This document shows positions 43,181 to 50,048 of a stretch of DNA of 50,048 bases, piece after piece (the stretch's first letter is position 1; the number at the start of each line of letters is the position of its first letter). Made by a program: the position numbers and the translations under genes. This DNA is from Ignavibacteriota bacterium (GTDB lineage: Bacteria; Bacteroidota; Ignavibacteria; UBA10030; UBA6906). The DNA is taken from contig PMJR01000127.1 in the NCBI GenBank assembly GCA_003158475.1, forward strand, positions 1 to 50,048. The letters are read 5' to 3'. The notes beneath the pieces were generated by a model. That model was not told the DNA's origin. It made no database searches and saw only the letters and a program-made list of their open reading frames with translations.

Positions 43181-45748
43181 TTAGCGTTTGATCAACTCCT
43201 GATATCGCCTATCGCCGCGCAAATCCTTCAATTCCGGACTGTTCTCAAATTCTTCCTTCAGGATCCCTTTTTTTAAACCTTCCCCCATCCAGGCAAGAGC
43301 CTCCGCACGTTGCCCGACCATTTCATAGATAACCACCGCTCTCTCAATCACTTCGAGATCTTCGGGAGCAAGGGACAGGGAGGCCTTGATGAGCTTGAGA
43401 GCCTCGGCATTCTTCCCTACCATGGAATAGTAGTCTGCGAGTTGACTCAGAACTGTGGCGTCTTTGGGATTGACAGAACGCTGAGCTTCAGCAAGCTCTA
43501 TTGTTCTGTCGAACCTCCTCCTGGCGGAGTCGCGCTGGCCGGTCCAATAGTACGCGGATGCAAGGTTTGCCCAGACTCTGTAGTCGCGATCGTTTAGCGC
43601 GAGCGCCCTCTCATACACCGGAATCGCACTGCTAAATTGTTTTCGAGCGATATACAGAGTTGCGAGATTGCTGTACAACCTGTACGTCGGTTCAATGGCA
43701 ATTGACTTCTTGAACGCATCCTCCGCCTCACCGTAGCGCTCGAGCTCGTAGTATGAGGCCCCCAACCCGCTAAACCCTCCAGCGTTATCCGGAGTCAGAT
43801 CGACCACTCGCTTGTATTCCTCGACTGCCTCAGCATAACGCTTGCGGAAAAAGTAGAAACCTCCGAGATCCAGATGTCCTGCCCAATAACTCGGCTTGAG
43901 ATCGATCGCTCTTTTATATGCTCTTTCGGCTTCGTCATATTTTTCAAGGCTCTTATAGGTACTCGCCAGTCCTCGTTGGGCTTCAATGTTCGATGCGTCC
44001 TTTTCAAGGATGGCCTGATATGCCGATACGGCCTCCTCATATTTTCCTGTTCCCGTGTAGATCAACGCCAGGGTCATGCGCACCTGGAGGAGCTGAGAGT
44101 TGAGTTCGACCGCTCGGAAGCAACTGCCCGTCGCTTTCACGGTCCACTGAAGGTCCTTTGTGAGTTCGTATTTGCGCCAGTACGCCTCCCCCAGTCCAGC
44201 ATAGGCCAACGCATACGATGAGTCATCCATTACTGCTTTCTCGAACTGCTGTATCGCGAAATCGATATTCCCCTTCCTATGGAGTTCTGCGAGATACCCC
44301 CGTCCCAGAATATAAAAATCGTTTGCCTCGGAGACGTCGGTAGCACCGAGTGACGCCATGGTCAGAGACCTCGGTTCCACTGGCACATCAAGCATTGCGA
44401 CAAGCATCCCGACGGTCGTGTCCTGAAGCCTGATGCGCGTCAATTGCCGAGCATCGATCGACTTGGAACTAAGTTGCCGCAAATTCTGCGCGTCGATGAG
44501 GTGAATGACTATGTGTATTTGGTCCGTGTCGCGTTCCACATTTCCTGTTATGACAAGCGTCGCGCCGAATCGCTGCCGCGCCTTGTCGGCGGTTCTTATG
44601 GTGTCTCCGCGAATTTCAGTCGACGGAATCACCGACAATGGTGCGTTGCCTCGCGAGCGAATCTGCATCAGTCCCAGGGTTACGATCTCCGTCAACCCGT
44701 CGCAGTACACCTGATCTTTCGGATCGCCCCCGATGCTCGTGAAGGGGAGAACGGCGATGAGTTTCTCCGCATGGGTGTTCCAGATTCCTGTGAGGCTCCC
44801 TATCGACGTCCGGACAGGAGGAATTGCGAGAAGAACAACCAGCAGGACAAGCGCTGACAGAGCGTACGTCAGGGAACGGCGTCGTGACGTAACGGCCGTG
44901 GCCAACGTCCGTGGCTTGGATTCCCCCGTTCCGAGAAGATACTCCAAATCATCGCCCAGTTCAGCGGCCGACTGATATCGACGTACAGGATCCTTCTGCA
45001 GACATTTCGTTACAATCGCCTGAAGGTCTGCAGGCACGTCGACACGAAGATCTATAGCTGCAGGCGGGTCCTGGTTGAGAATGGAGTAAAGAACGACCTG
45101 ATCATATTCCCCTTTGAACGGCCGGTGGCCGACAAGCATCTCGTAGAGCACGACTCCGATGGACCATATATCCGACTTCTGGTCGGCCGGATCGCCTCTG
45201 GCCTGCTCGGGGGACATGTAGGCGATCGTACCGACTGTCGATCCTGCTTTCGTGAGGACAGTCTGACCATGGAGTTTTGATACGCCAAAATCCAGGATCT
45301 TCGCGACGCCCTCAGTTGTCACTATGATGTTCGCGGGCTTTATATCGCGATGGATAATCCCCTTTTGATGAGTTTTCGACAGTCCCCGCACAATCTGAAG
45401 AGCAATCCTGGTTGCTTCTTCAATTGTCAGAGGAGCACGCTCAATTCTCCGGTCAAGCGTCTCCCCTTCGTAAAAGGCCATCGCAATAAACGACTGGCCA
45501 TCTTCGGCTTCCCCGATTTCATAGACCGTACAGATGTTGGGATGATCAAAGGACGAAGCAGCCCGGGCCTCGTTGATGAATCGCTCTTTCGCATCGGAAT
45601 CGCGGGTAAGATCAGGCGGCAGGAACTTCAGGGCCACGAGGCGGTCGAGATTGAGATCCTGGGCTTTGTAGACCACACCCATGCCGCCTGCGCCCAGGTG
45701 CTCCAGGACCTTGTAGTGAGAAACCGTCTTACCAATGAGGGAAACCAA
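43181..45748 (-). CDS. Serine/threonine protein kinase with TolB-like and TPR domains
   Basis: An 855-aa protein starting at TTG 45748, chosen because GGAAGG lies 7 nt upstream and the kinase domain begins directly (VSLIGKTVSHYKVLEHLGAGGMG). Kinase motifs: K41 in VALKF, HRDIKPAN (D135), DFGVSK (D153) and SPEQAR, all intact. A membrane helix (~293-312) separates it from a TolB-N-like domain (EKLIAVLPFTSIGG, ~335-470). The C-terminal half holds about eight to ten TPR units (YAEAVEEYKRVVDLTPDNAGG and similar). Such proteins sense or organise signals across the membrane by unknown inputs. An extended frame upstream to 45856 has no ribosome site. Confidence 0.88.
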   Translation of the reverse strand: MVSLIGKTVSHYKVLEHLGAGGMGVVYKAQDLNLDRLVALKFLPPDLTRDSDAKERFINEARAASSFDHPNICTVYEIGEAEDGQSFIAMAFYEGETLDRRIERAPLTIEEATRIALQIVRGLSKTHQKGIIHRDIKPANIIVTTEGVAKILDFGVSKLHGQTVLTKAGSTVGTIAYMSPEQARGDPADQKSDIWSIGVVLYEMLVGHRPFKGEYDQVVLYSILNQDPPAAIDLRVDVPADLQAIVTKCLQKDPVRRYQSAAELGDDLEYLLGTGESKPRTLATAVTSRRRSLTYALSALVLLVVLLAIPPVRTSIGSLTGIWNTHAEKLIAVLPFTSIGGDPKDQVYCDGLTEIVTLGLMQIRSRGNAPLSVIPSTEIRGDTIRTADKARQRFGATLVITGNVERDTDQIHIVIHLIDAQNLRQLSSKSIDARQLTRIRLQDTTVGMLVAMLDVPVEPRSLTMASLGATDVSEANDFYILGRGYLAELHRKGNIDFAIQQFEKAVMDDSSYALAYAGLGEAYWRKYELTKDLQWTVKATGSCFRAVELNSQLLQVRMTLALIYTGTGKYEEAVSAYQAILEKDASNIEAQRGLASTYKSLEKYDEAERAYKRAIDLKPSYWAGHLDLGGFYFFRKRYAEAVEEYKRVVDLTPDNAGGFSGLGASYYELERYGEAEDAFKKSIAIEPTYRLYSNLATLYIARKQFSSAIPVYERALALNDRDYRVWANLASAYYWTGQRDSARRRFDRTIELAEAQRSVNPKDATVLSQLADYYSMVGKNAEALKLIKASLSLAPEDLEVIERAVVIYEMVGQRAEALAWMGEGLKKGILKEEFENSPELKDLRGDRRYQELIKR

Positions 45749-45842
45749 CGCAGTTCCTTCCCGACAAGCGGTCGTGGTTGATTCAAGGTTGTAGGTGCGG
45801 TAATGTACTCCAGCGTGCCTGTATTTGCAAACACACGTGCCC

Positions 45843-45868
45843 CACGACCTTTTCACACGACCTTTTCA
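45843..45868. repeat. Tandem 13-bp direct repeat upstream of the kinase
   Basis: CACGACCTTTTCA occurs twice in exact tandem (45843-45855 and 45856-45868), ~95 bp before the TTG start. Its position suits a regulator binding to two stacked sites. Confidence 0.6.
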
Positions 45869-46287
45869 GACGACGATTACAGTTCGGTGGAAGCCCTTAC
45901 AATAATCCGAAAGGCCATGGAACGTTGAAGAGTCTTGTTAGCTTCAGGAACGAGAAGCCGGCAATTTCAGTTCCATTGTGCACACCCCTTGATGATGCTG
46001 CGACGATCAAAGCCCCGCTTCAATTACGTATGACCAATGGGAATGGGGGTTTACGGATGAGGGATACAGACGAGGGTTGAAACAGATGAACTGTAAGGAA
46101 ACCCACTGATTTGTTACACCGAATCAAGAACCAGCGGAAACGGAAACACAATTGACATCTTGATTTCGTGTTTCATCGGCAAGACCGGGCGTATTTTGAT
46201 TTGCGCTGTTCTGGCTGGCATACCCTCTGTGATGCTCAGACGTTCCGCTCGAGGATGCGTCCCGATTCGTACGGCACGTTTCAGGAT
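45869..46287. other. No gene recognised
   Basis: About 420 bp between the kinase upstream region and the reductase stop. Open frames here continue shadows of neighbouring genes, and no promoter or stem-loop stands out. Confidence 0.5.
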
Positions 46288-47472
46288 TCAAGTTTTAGCG
46301 GGCAACCGTCCTTTGAGATCCCGGGGGCTGAACGGGCCGGGCGCAGCGATAAGCTGCCGGGCTGCATCCACCTGCTCCCAGACATTCCAGAGCAACACCC
46401 CCCGCACGCGGCCGCTATGCAAATAATAGATGACGCCTTCCTCGTTGGGTCGCTTCCAGTCGGCAAACATTTCCAGGCGGGAGTCCAGTTCGCCAACTGC
46501 TTCGTATCCCAAATCGAACATGTCGGAGTAAAAGAAGGGCAGGTGATGGTACGGCTCAGACTTGCCCGCCATATTTCGGCCCGCCATCCGTCCCATGGCA
46601 TTGGCGTTATCCTCGTGTTCGACCCGGATCTGCTTTCCCAACGCAGGGTTGTAGAATGAGGCAACATCTCCTGCTGCGTAGATATCGGGAAGGCTGGTGC
46701 ACAGGAATTTGTCCACGACGATTCCGTTTTCAACGTTTAACCCGGCTTTTTGGGCGAGCTCGACGCTTGGCTCGATGCCCACTCCTGCAACCACTCCGTC
46801 CACCGCTATTTCCCGTTTTGTTTTCGTTTTCAAGACACGCTGCACACCGCGTGCTTCCAAACCAATTACCTCTTCCCCGGCCAACACCTCGACACCTTTC
46901 TGCCTGTAATAATCGGACACAAACTGAGCGAGGGGCGGCGGGAAGACGCGGTCCCCGATATCTTTGCCGGGAAATATCATCGCAACTTCTTTCCCGTTCA
47001 GAGCCAGCGCCGCAGCGATCTCCGAACCGATAAACCCGCCACCGATCACGGCAAATCGCCGGCCCGGCTCGGTGAGCGCACGAAGGCGCCGGTAATCCGC
47101 CAGGGTGCGGAAGTAGATGATGTGGTCCTCGCCGAACACAAGGCGGCGTGGCTTGCCGCCCGTGGCCAATAGGAGTTTTTCGTACGTGAAAACATCTCCC
47201 TTGTCGTCTACAACGTGTTTCTGTCCCGGCAGAATCTCTTCGACGACACGGCCAAGGTGGACCGTTACTCCTTTATCCCTCGTCTTGCGCCAGATGATAT
47301 CATGGGACTTTCCCTTCCAAAGGCCCTTCGAGAGAGGAGGACGATCGTACGGATCGTCCATCTCCGCGCTGATCATCCCGATCCCGCCGGTGGATTCAAC
47401 TTCGCGTATCCCATCTACCGCGGCCGCCGCAGTCATCCCACCGCCGATGATCAGATATCTGTAGTCCGTCAT
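46288..47472 (-). CDS. FAD-dependent pyridine nucleotide-disulfide-family reductase
   Basis: A 394-aa flavoprotein of the ferredoxin-reductase/AIF-like type. FAD-binding: YLIIGGGMTAAAAVDGI at the N-terminus and IYAAGDVASFYNPALGK (~270). NAD(P)H-binding: RRFAVIGGGFIGSEIAA (~140). PYDRPPLSKGLW (~44) is typical of rubredoxin/ferredoxin reductases and dicamba-type reductases. The C-terminal domain has EHEDNANAMGRMAGRNM. There is no redox CxxC pair, so it is not a disulfide reductase. Likely role: passing electrons from NADH to a ferredoxin or rubredoxin partner, which is not encoded here. Confidence 0.9.
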   Translation of the reverse strand: MTDYRYLIIGGGMTAAAAVDGIREVESTGGIGMISAEMDDPYDRPPLSKGLWKGKSHDIIWRKTRDKGVTVHLGRVVEEILPGQKHVVDDKGDVFTYEKLLLATGGKPRRLVFGEDHIIYFRTLADYRRLRALTEPGRRFAVIGGGFIGSEIAAALALNGKEVAMIFPGKDIGDRVFPPPLAQFVSDYYRQKGVEVLAGEEVIGLEARGVQRVLKTKTKREIAVDGVVAGVGIEPSVELAQKAGLNVENGIVVDKFLCTSLPDIYAAGDVASFYNPALGKQIRVEHEDNANAMGRMAGRNMAGKSEPYHHLPFFYSDMFDLGYEAVGELDSRLEMFADWKRPNEEGVIYYLHSGRVRGVLLWNVWEQVDAARQLIAAPGPFSPRDLKGRLPAKT

Positions 47473-47755
47473 TGTTTATCCTCTCCGGTCTTTGTCTTTC
47501 GCTTGGTTTTCCAGCGCGGCCACGTTGCCCGGGCGGCGTTTGTAACGTTCTGCACCTTTGCCCCCCCTCCCCCGTTTGAATCTGGACTTTGGATGATCAA
47601 GCAGACAGTTCTTCCCCAAAAACCGTTCAGTTCTGGAATCGTGTGTGCTTCCCCTCGGGCCCCCGGGTCTCAGCTCAAGACTTGATCATCGTGAGAATCA
47701 TTACGGTCTCGCATCAAAGACAAGGGTGACTACGCGCTGGCGGTGTGCATAAGCG

Positions 47756-49168
47756 TCATTTCGCAGTTGCGACGTACGGCGTGACCATCTTCGTTGGATC
47801 GACGATGCGATCGAACTCCTGTTCCGTTACAAAGCCGAGTTTCAATGCCGCGACCTTCAGCGTCAGGTCATTCTCCATCGCGTAATGCGCCATTTGCGAC
47901 GCTTTGTCATAGCCGATGACAGGTGCAAGCGCCGTCACAAGCATCAGCGAGTGATCTACGATTTCCTTGATCCTCTTGAGATTCGGCTGCGTCCCCTCCA
48001 CCAGGAACCTGCGGAAGTTCGTGCAGCCGTCCGTCATGATCGTGATTGAGTGCATGATGTTGAATATCATGAGCGGCTTATAGACGTTCATTTCGAGATA
48101 ACCGCCACCACCCCCGAAACCGACCGCCACATCGTTTGCCATCACCTGCACGGCGATCATCGTCAGGGCCTCGGTTTGAGTCGGATTCACTTTGCCCGGC
48201 ATGATTGACGAGCCCGGCTCGTTTTCAGGGATGATCAGTTCTGCAAAGCCGCCCCTCGGACCGCACGACATCAGGCGAATGTCGTTGCCAATCTTGTAGA
48301 GCGAGACGGCCAGCGTGCGAAGCGTGCCCGAGAGGTGCACCAATGCGTCGTGAGAGCCCTGCACCGTAAACTTGTTGGGCGCGCTCACGAACGGCAGGCC
48401 TGTGAGCCTGGCAATTTCGGCAGCGACCGCATGGGCGAAGCCGGGCGCCGAATTGATGCCGGTACCGACCGCCGTGCCACCGAGCGCGAGGCGATAGACC
48501 CCCTTCAATGCATCCTCAATCCGCTCGAGATCGTCCGAGAGCATCCCCGCATAACCCGACCATTCCTGGCCGAGCGTCAAGGGTGCTGCGTCTTGCATAT
48601 GAGTGCGACCGATCTTGACGATATCCTTCCAATCCCCGGCCTTTGCGGCAATAGCATCGCGCAGCGCGGTCACCGCCGGCATCAACTGTGCCGTCACATT
48701 CACGCCGGCGGCGATACACATGGCGGAGGGGAAGGAATCGTTTGACGATTGAGACATGTTGACGTGGTCGTTCGGATGCACGGGCTCCTTGCTGCCGAGC
48801 GCGGTGCCCGCAAGCTGACAACAGCGATTCGATATCACCTCGTTCACGTTCATGTTGAATTGCGTGCCGCTGCCGGTCATCCAGACATGCAGCGGGAACA
48901 TATCTTGGAGCTGCCCGTCGAGGATCTCGTCACAGACCTTGACGATGAGTCTGCGCGTTTCATCGTTCAGGCGCCCCCCTGCATGGTTGGCATTCGCCGC
49001 GGCTTTCTTCAGCGTCGCATAGGAGGAAATCATCTCCTGCGGGATCAAGTCCTTGCCTATGTTGAAATACTTCAGTGATCGCTGGGTTTGGGCCCCCCAG
49101 AGCCGGTCGACGGGAACTTCGATCTCGCCGAGGCTATCAGTTTCCTTACGGACTTCGTCCACAGTCAA
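47756..49168 (-). CDS. fumC: Class II fumarate hydratase (fumarase C)
   Basis: A 470-aa fumarase, interconverting fumarate and malate in the TCA cycle. Motifs: [23 protein letters not shown]-like start, [48 protein letters not shown], and the superfamily signature [13 protein letters not shown]. No iron-sulfur cysteines, as expected for class II. It is the usual length and reads intact. It is a single minus-strand gene, with 283 bp of apparently empty sequence before the reductase gene. Confidence 0.95.
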   Translation of the reverse strand: MTVDEVRKETDSLGEIEVPVDRLWGAQTQRSLKYFNIGKDLIPQEMISSYATLKKAAANANHAGGRLNDETRRLIVKVCDEILDGQLQDMFPLHVWMTGSGTQFNMNVNEVISNRCCQLAGTALGSKEPVHPNDHVNMSQSSNDSFPSAMCIAAGVNVTAQLMPAVTALRDAIAAKAGDWKDIVKIGRTHMQDAAPLTLGQEWSGYAGMLSDDLERIEDALKGVYRLALGGTAVGTGINSAPGFAHAVAAEIARLTGLPFVSAPNKFTVQGSHDALVHLSGTLRTLAVSLYKIGNDIRLMSCGPRGGFAELIIPENEPGSSIMPGKVNPTQTEALTMIAVQVMANDVAVGFGGGGGYLEMNVYKPLMIFNIMHSITIMTDGCTNFRRFLVEGTQPNLKRIKEIVDHSLMLVTALAPVIGYDKASQMAHYAMENDLTLKVAALKLGFVTEQEFDRIVDPTKMVTPYVATAK

Positions 49169-49575
49169 TTCTCCCTTTTCTTTATGTTCGCAGCCACCCC
49201 AATCTCCTGGTCTGTTCGATTGTACTCAATTCCCATAGTGTAAGGATCAACACCTGTAGAGACCATTTCCTCCACCGCCGCAATCCACCTCGGCCCAGTG
49301 CGTCTGCCACCCGGAGGGAATAGTCCACAGTCCTTCAAGCTCCGGCGGAGCGGGGCTGAGGATATCATGGTACACTGCTTTGCTTGAGCTCGGATCCGTC
49401 ACCTTGCGGGGAGTGCTCCCATTTCCTGCGCCACCCCCCGTGAGAATTTCGATCTCATGTCGGTGACGAGATAGTAGACTCCTTTGGAGCGAGGGAAAGG
49501 GATCGCCACGGGGAGACCCCCTGCAAACAAAAGGTGTTAGCAACGAACACTCGGGGTCAGAATTGCGGTTATTCG
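49169..49575. other. No gene recognised
   Basis: About 400 bp between fumC and the tRNA fragment. Minus-strand frames (up to 117 codons) have no family resemblance that I trust. A GTTAGCA word at 49536-49542 matches the repeats described beyond the tRNA fragment. Confidence 0.45.
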
Positions 49576-49617
49576 AGCTGAAGGTGGGATTTGAACCCAC
49601 GACCTGCGGTTTACGAA
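49576..49617 (-). tRNA. tRNA-Thr(CGU), 3' half only
   Basis: On the minus strand an anticodon loop TTCGTAA (49611-49617) is followed by a 3' anticodon stem ACCGC, variable loop AGGTC, T arm GTGGG-TTCAAAT-CCCAC and acceptor strand CTTCAGC, as in bacterial tRNA-Thr. The anticodon reads CGU. The matching 5' half (acceptor GCTGAAG and D arm) is absent upstream. The gene is therefore broken at the anticodon loop, where site-specific recombinases often cut. A tRNA finder would miss it. Confidence 0.65.
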
Positions 49618-49642
49618 GTCGCCTTCGTCACAAAAAACCGCA
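49605..49642. repeat. Nested inverted repeats at the tRNA break point
   Basis: TGCGGTTT (49605-49612) and AAACCGCA (49635-49642) form an outer inverted repeat, enclosing ACGAAG/CTTCGT arms (49613-49618 and 49623-49628). The outer arms duplicate the tRNA anticodon stem. Confidence 0.6.
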
Positions 49643-49689
49643 GAAACCGAGTTGGTTTGCCCGATTTTGCACCCGCTTGTGACGCCATC

Positions 49690-49708
49690 GTTAGCAGACT
49701 GTTAGCAG
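49690..49708 (+). repeat. Direct repeats GTTAGCAG, 11 bp apart
   Basis: GTTAGCAG occurs at 49690-49697 and 49701-49708, one helical turn apart, ~75 bp from the tRNA fragment. A related GTTAGCA lies at 49536-49542 on its other side. Such repeats could be arm-type recombinase or excisionase sites; this is an inference. Confidence 0.4.
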
Positions 49709-49879
49709 ATAAATTGTACTTCAATATACCATTGGACTGTCGATATGTCAACTACTGAGGAAAGCAGATAACTGGGAGAATGCCTGCAGCAATCACCACG
49801 CGTGTTTCCTTGCACCTACAGCATGCCGGTGTTACATTTGTTGCCAACCCAAATTCAAGCACACCTGTGAGATTTCCGC

Positions 49880-50048
49880 GTGTCGGACACTCTGATTTTC
49901 CAGCACTGTCTGTGGCTGGCCGCTATATTCGCTGTGGGGGCCATCGCACAGTGGATAGCGCCAAGAACCAGCTCGCCGGCCGTGTTGGAGCTGCTCGGCG
50001 GGGTCTTCCTCGGCAATCTGAGTCTGGTTGGGGTGCCCCTCTTCGAGC
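49880..50048 (+). CDS. CPA2-type cation/proton antiporter, N-terminal fragment
   Basis: The first ~56 residues of a membrane transporter, cut by the right edge. The start is probably GTG 49880; an in-frame TGA lies 12 bp upstream. The sequence LWLAAIFAVGAIAQWIAPRT then SPAVLELLGGVFLGNLSLVG matches the first helices of KefB/CPA2 antiporters (P-x-V-L-x-E-L-L-x-G). Ion and regulation cannot be told from this fragment. It was too short for a standard gene call. Confidence 0.7.
   Translation, partial: MSDTLIFQHCLWLAAIFAVGAIAQWIAPRTSSPAVLELLGGVFLGNLSLVGVPLFE

Noticed and set aside
49247-49368. Faint resemblance of a minus-strand frame to restriction specificity subunits (PSGW motif)
   Set aside because: The likeness is limited to a few residues and the frame shifts soon after; not enough to call a gene relic.
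1-50048. CRISPR arrays, rRNA genes, complete tRNA genes and riboswitches
   Set aside because: No regularly spaced repeats, rRNA-like stretches, intact cloverleafs or familiar riboswitch cores were noticed on reading both strands.

Overview
The window most likely comes from a member of the Bacteroidota close to Ignavibacteria. The clearest marker is a complete type IX secretion sorting domain (PNPFNPST, LGREVATL, GVYLYRL motifs) at the C-terminus of the exported protein at 35246-36097. A serine/threonine kinase with TPR repeats, several exported glycosidases and moderately high GC fit that view. The lineage is inferred from reading alone. Every call below rests on visual reading of the sequence and remembered family motifs; no database search was run.

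1-10.2 kb is a sulfur and redox neighbourhood. It holds a truncated P-type proton ATPase, a relic of an IS3-type transposase, a rhodanese, three small overlapping genes (DUF6132, DUF1858, unknown), and a DUF134 regulator with its NifX-like partner behind a good promoter and palindromic operator. The centrepiece is a tight five-gene minus-strand operon: a cysteine-rich MerR regulator, an octaheme cytochrome c of the tetrathionate-reductase (OTR) family, a membrane cytochrome b, and two YeeE/YedE-type sulfur transport proteins, one fused to a rhodanese domain without its cysteine. A perfect 26-bp palindrome overlaps the first start codon. An OsmC, FmdB and TlpA-like thioredoxin operon follows on the plus strand.

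10.2-29 kb is an envelope and general-stress region on the minus strand. It has a giant cyclic beta-1,2-glucan synthase (3057 aa), GlsB/YeaQ, an SPFH/prohibitin protein, a zinc-finger-less DnaJ, GrpE, an MDR oxidoreductase, DUF3185, an AsmA-like protein, CsbD, an exported lipoprotein, an orphan NarL-type response regulator and a B12-binding radical SAM protein. Three promoters (SPFH at 20.8 kb, lipoprotein at 26.6 kb, exported protein at 34.9 kb) share one architecture with identical spacing: a GTTAAC box, a CATCC box 13 bp on, then -35 and -10 elements 17 bp apart. Two weaker copies precede csbD and the radical SAM gene. This looks like an undescribed stress regulon.

29-41.8 kb encodes exported carbohydrate enzymes (GH2 beta-galactosidase type, GH27 alpha-galactosidase, a large GH2 exo-glucosaminidase/mannosidase type) with a TolB-like propeller protein and the type IX cargo protein. 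No SusC/SusD pair is visible.

41.8-50 kb has an exported DinB-like protein, a cupredoxin-like protein, a kinase/TPR protein, an FAD-dependent reductase and fumarase C. At the end lie the 3' half of a tRNA-Thr(CGU), with nearby repeats suggesting an integration site, and the start of a CPA2 cation/proton antiporter.
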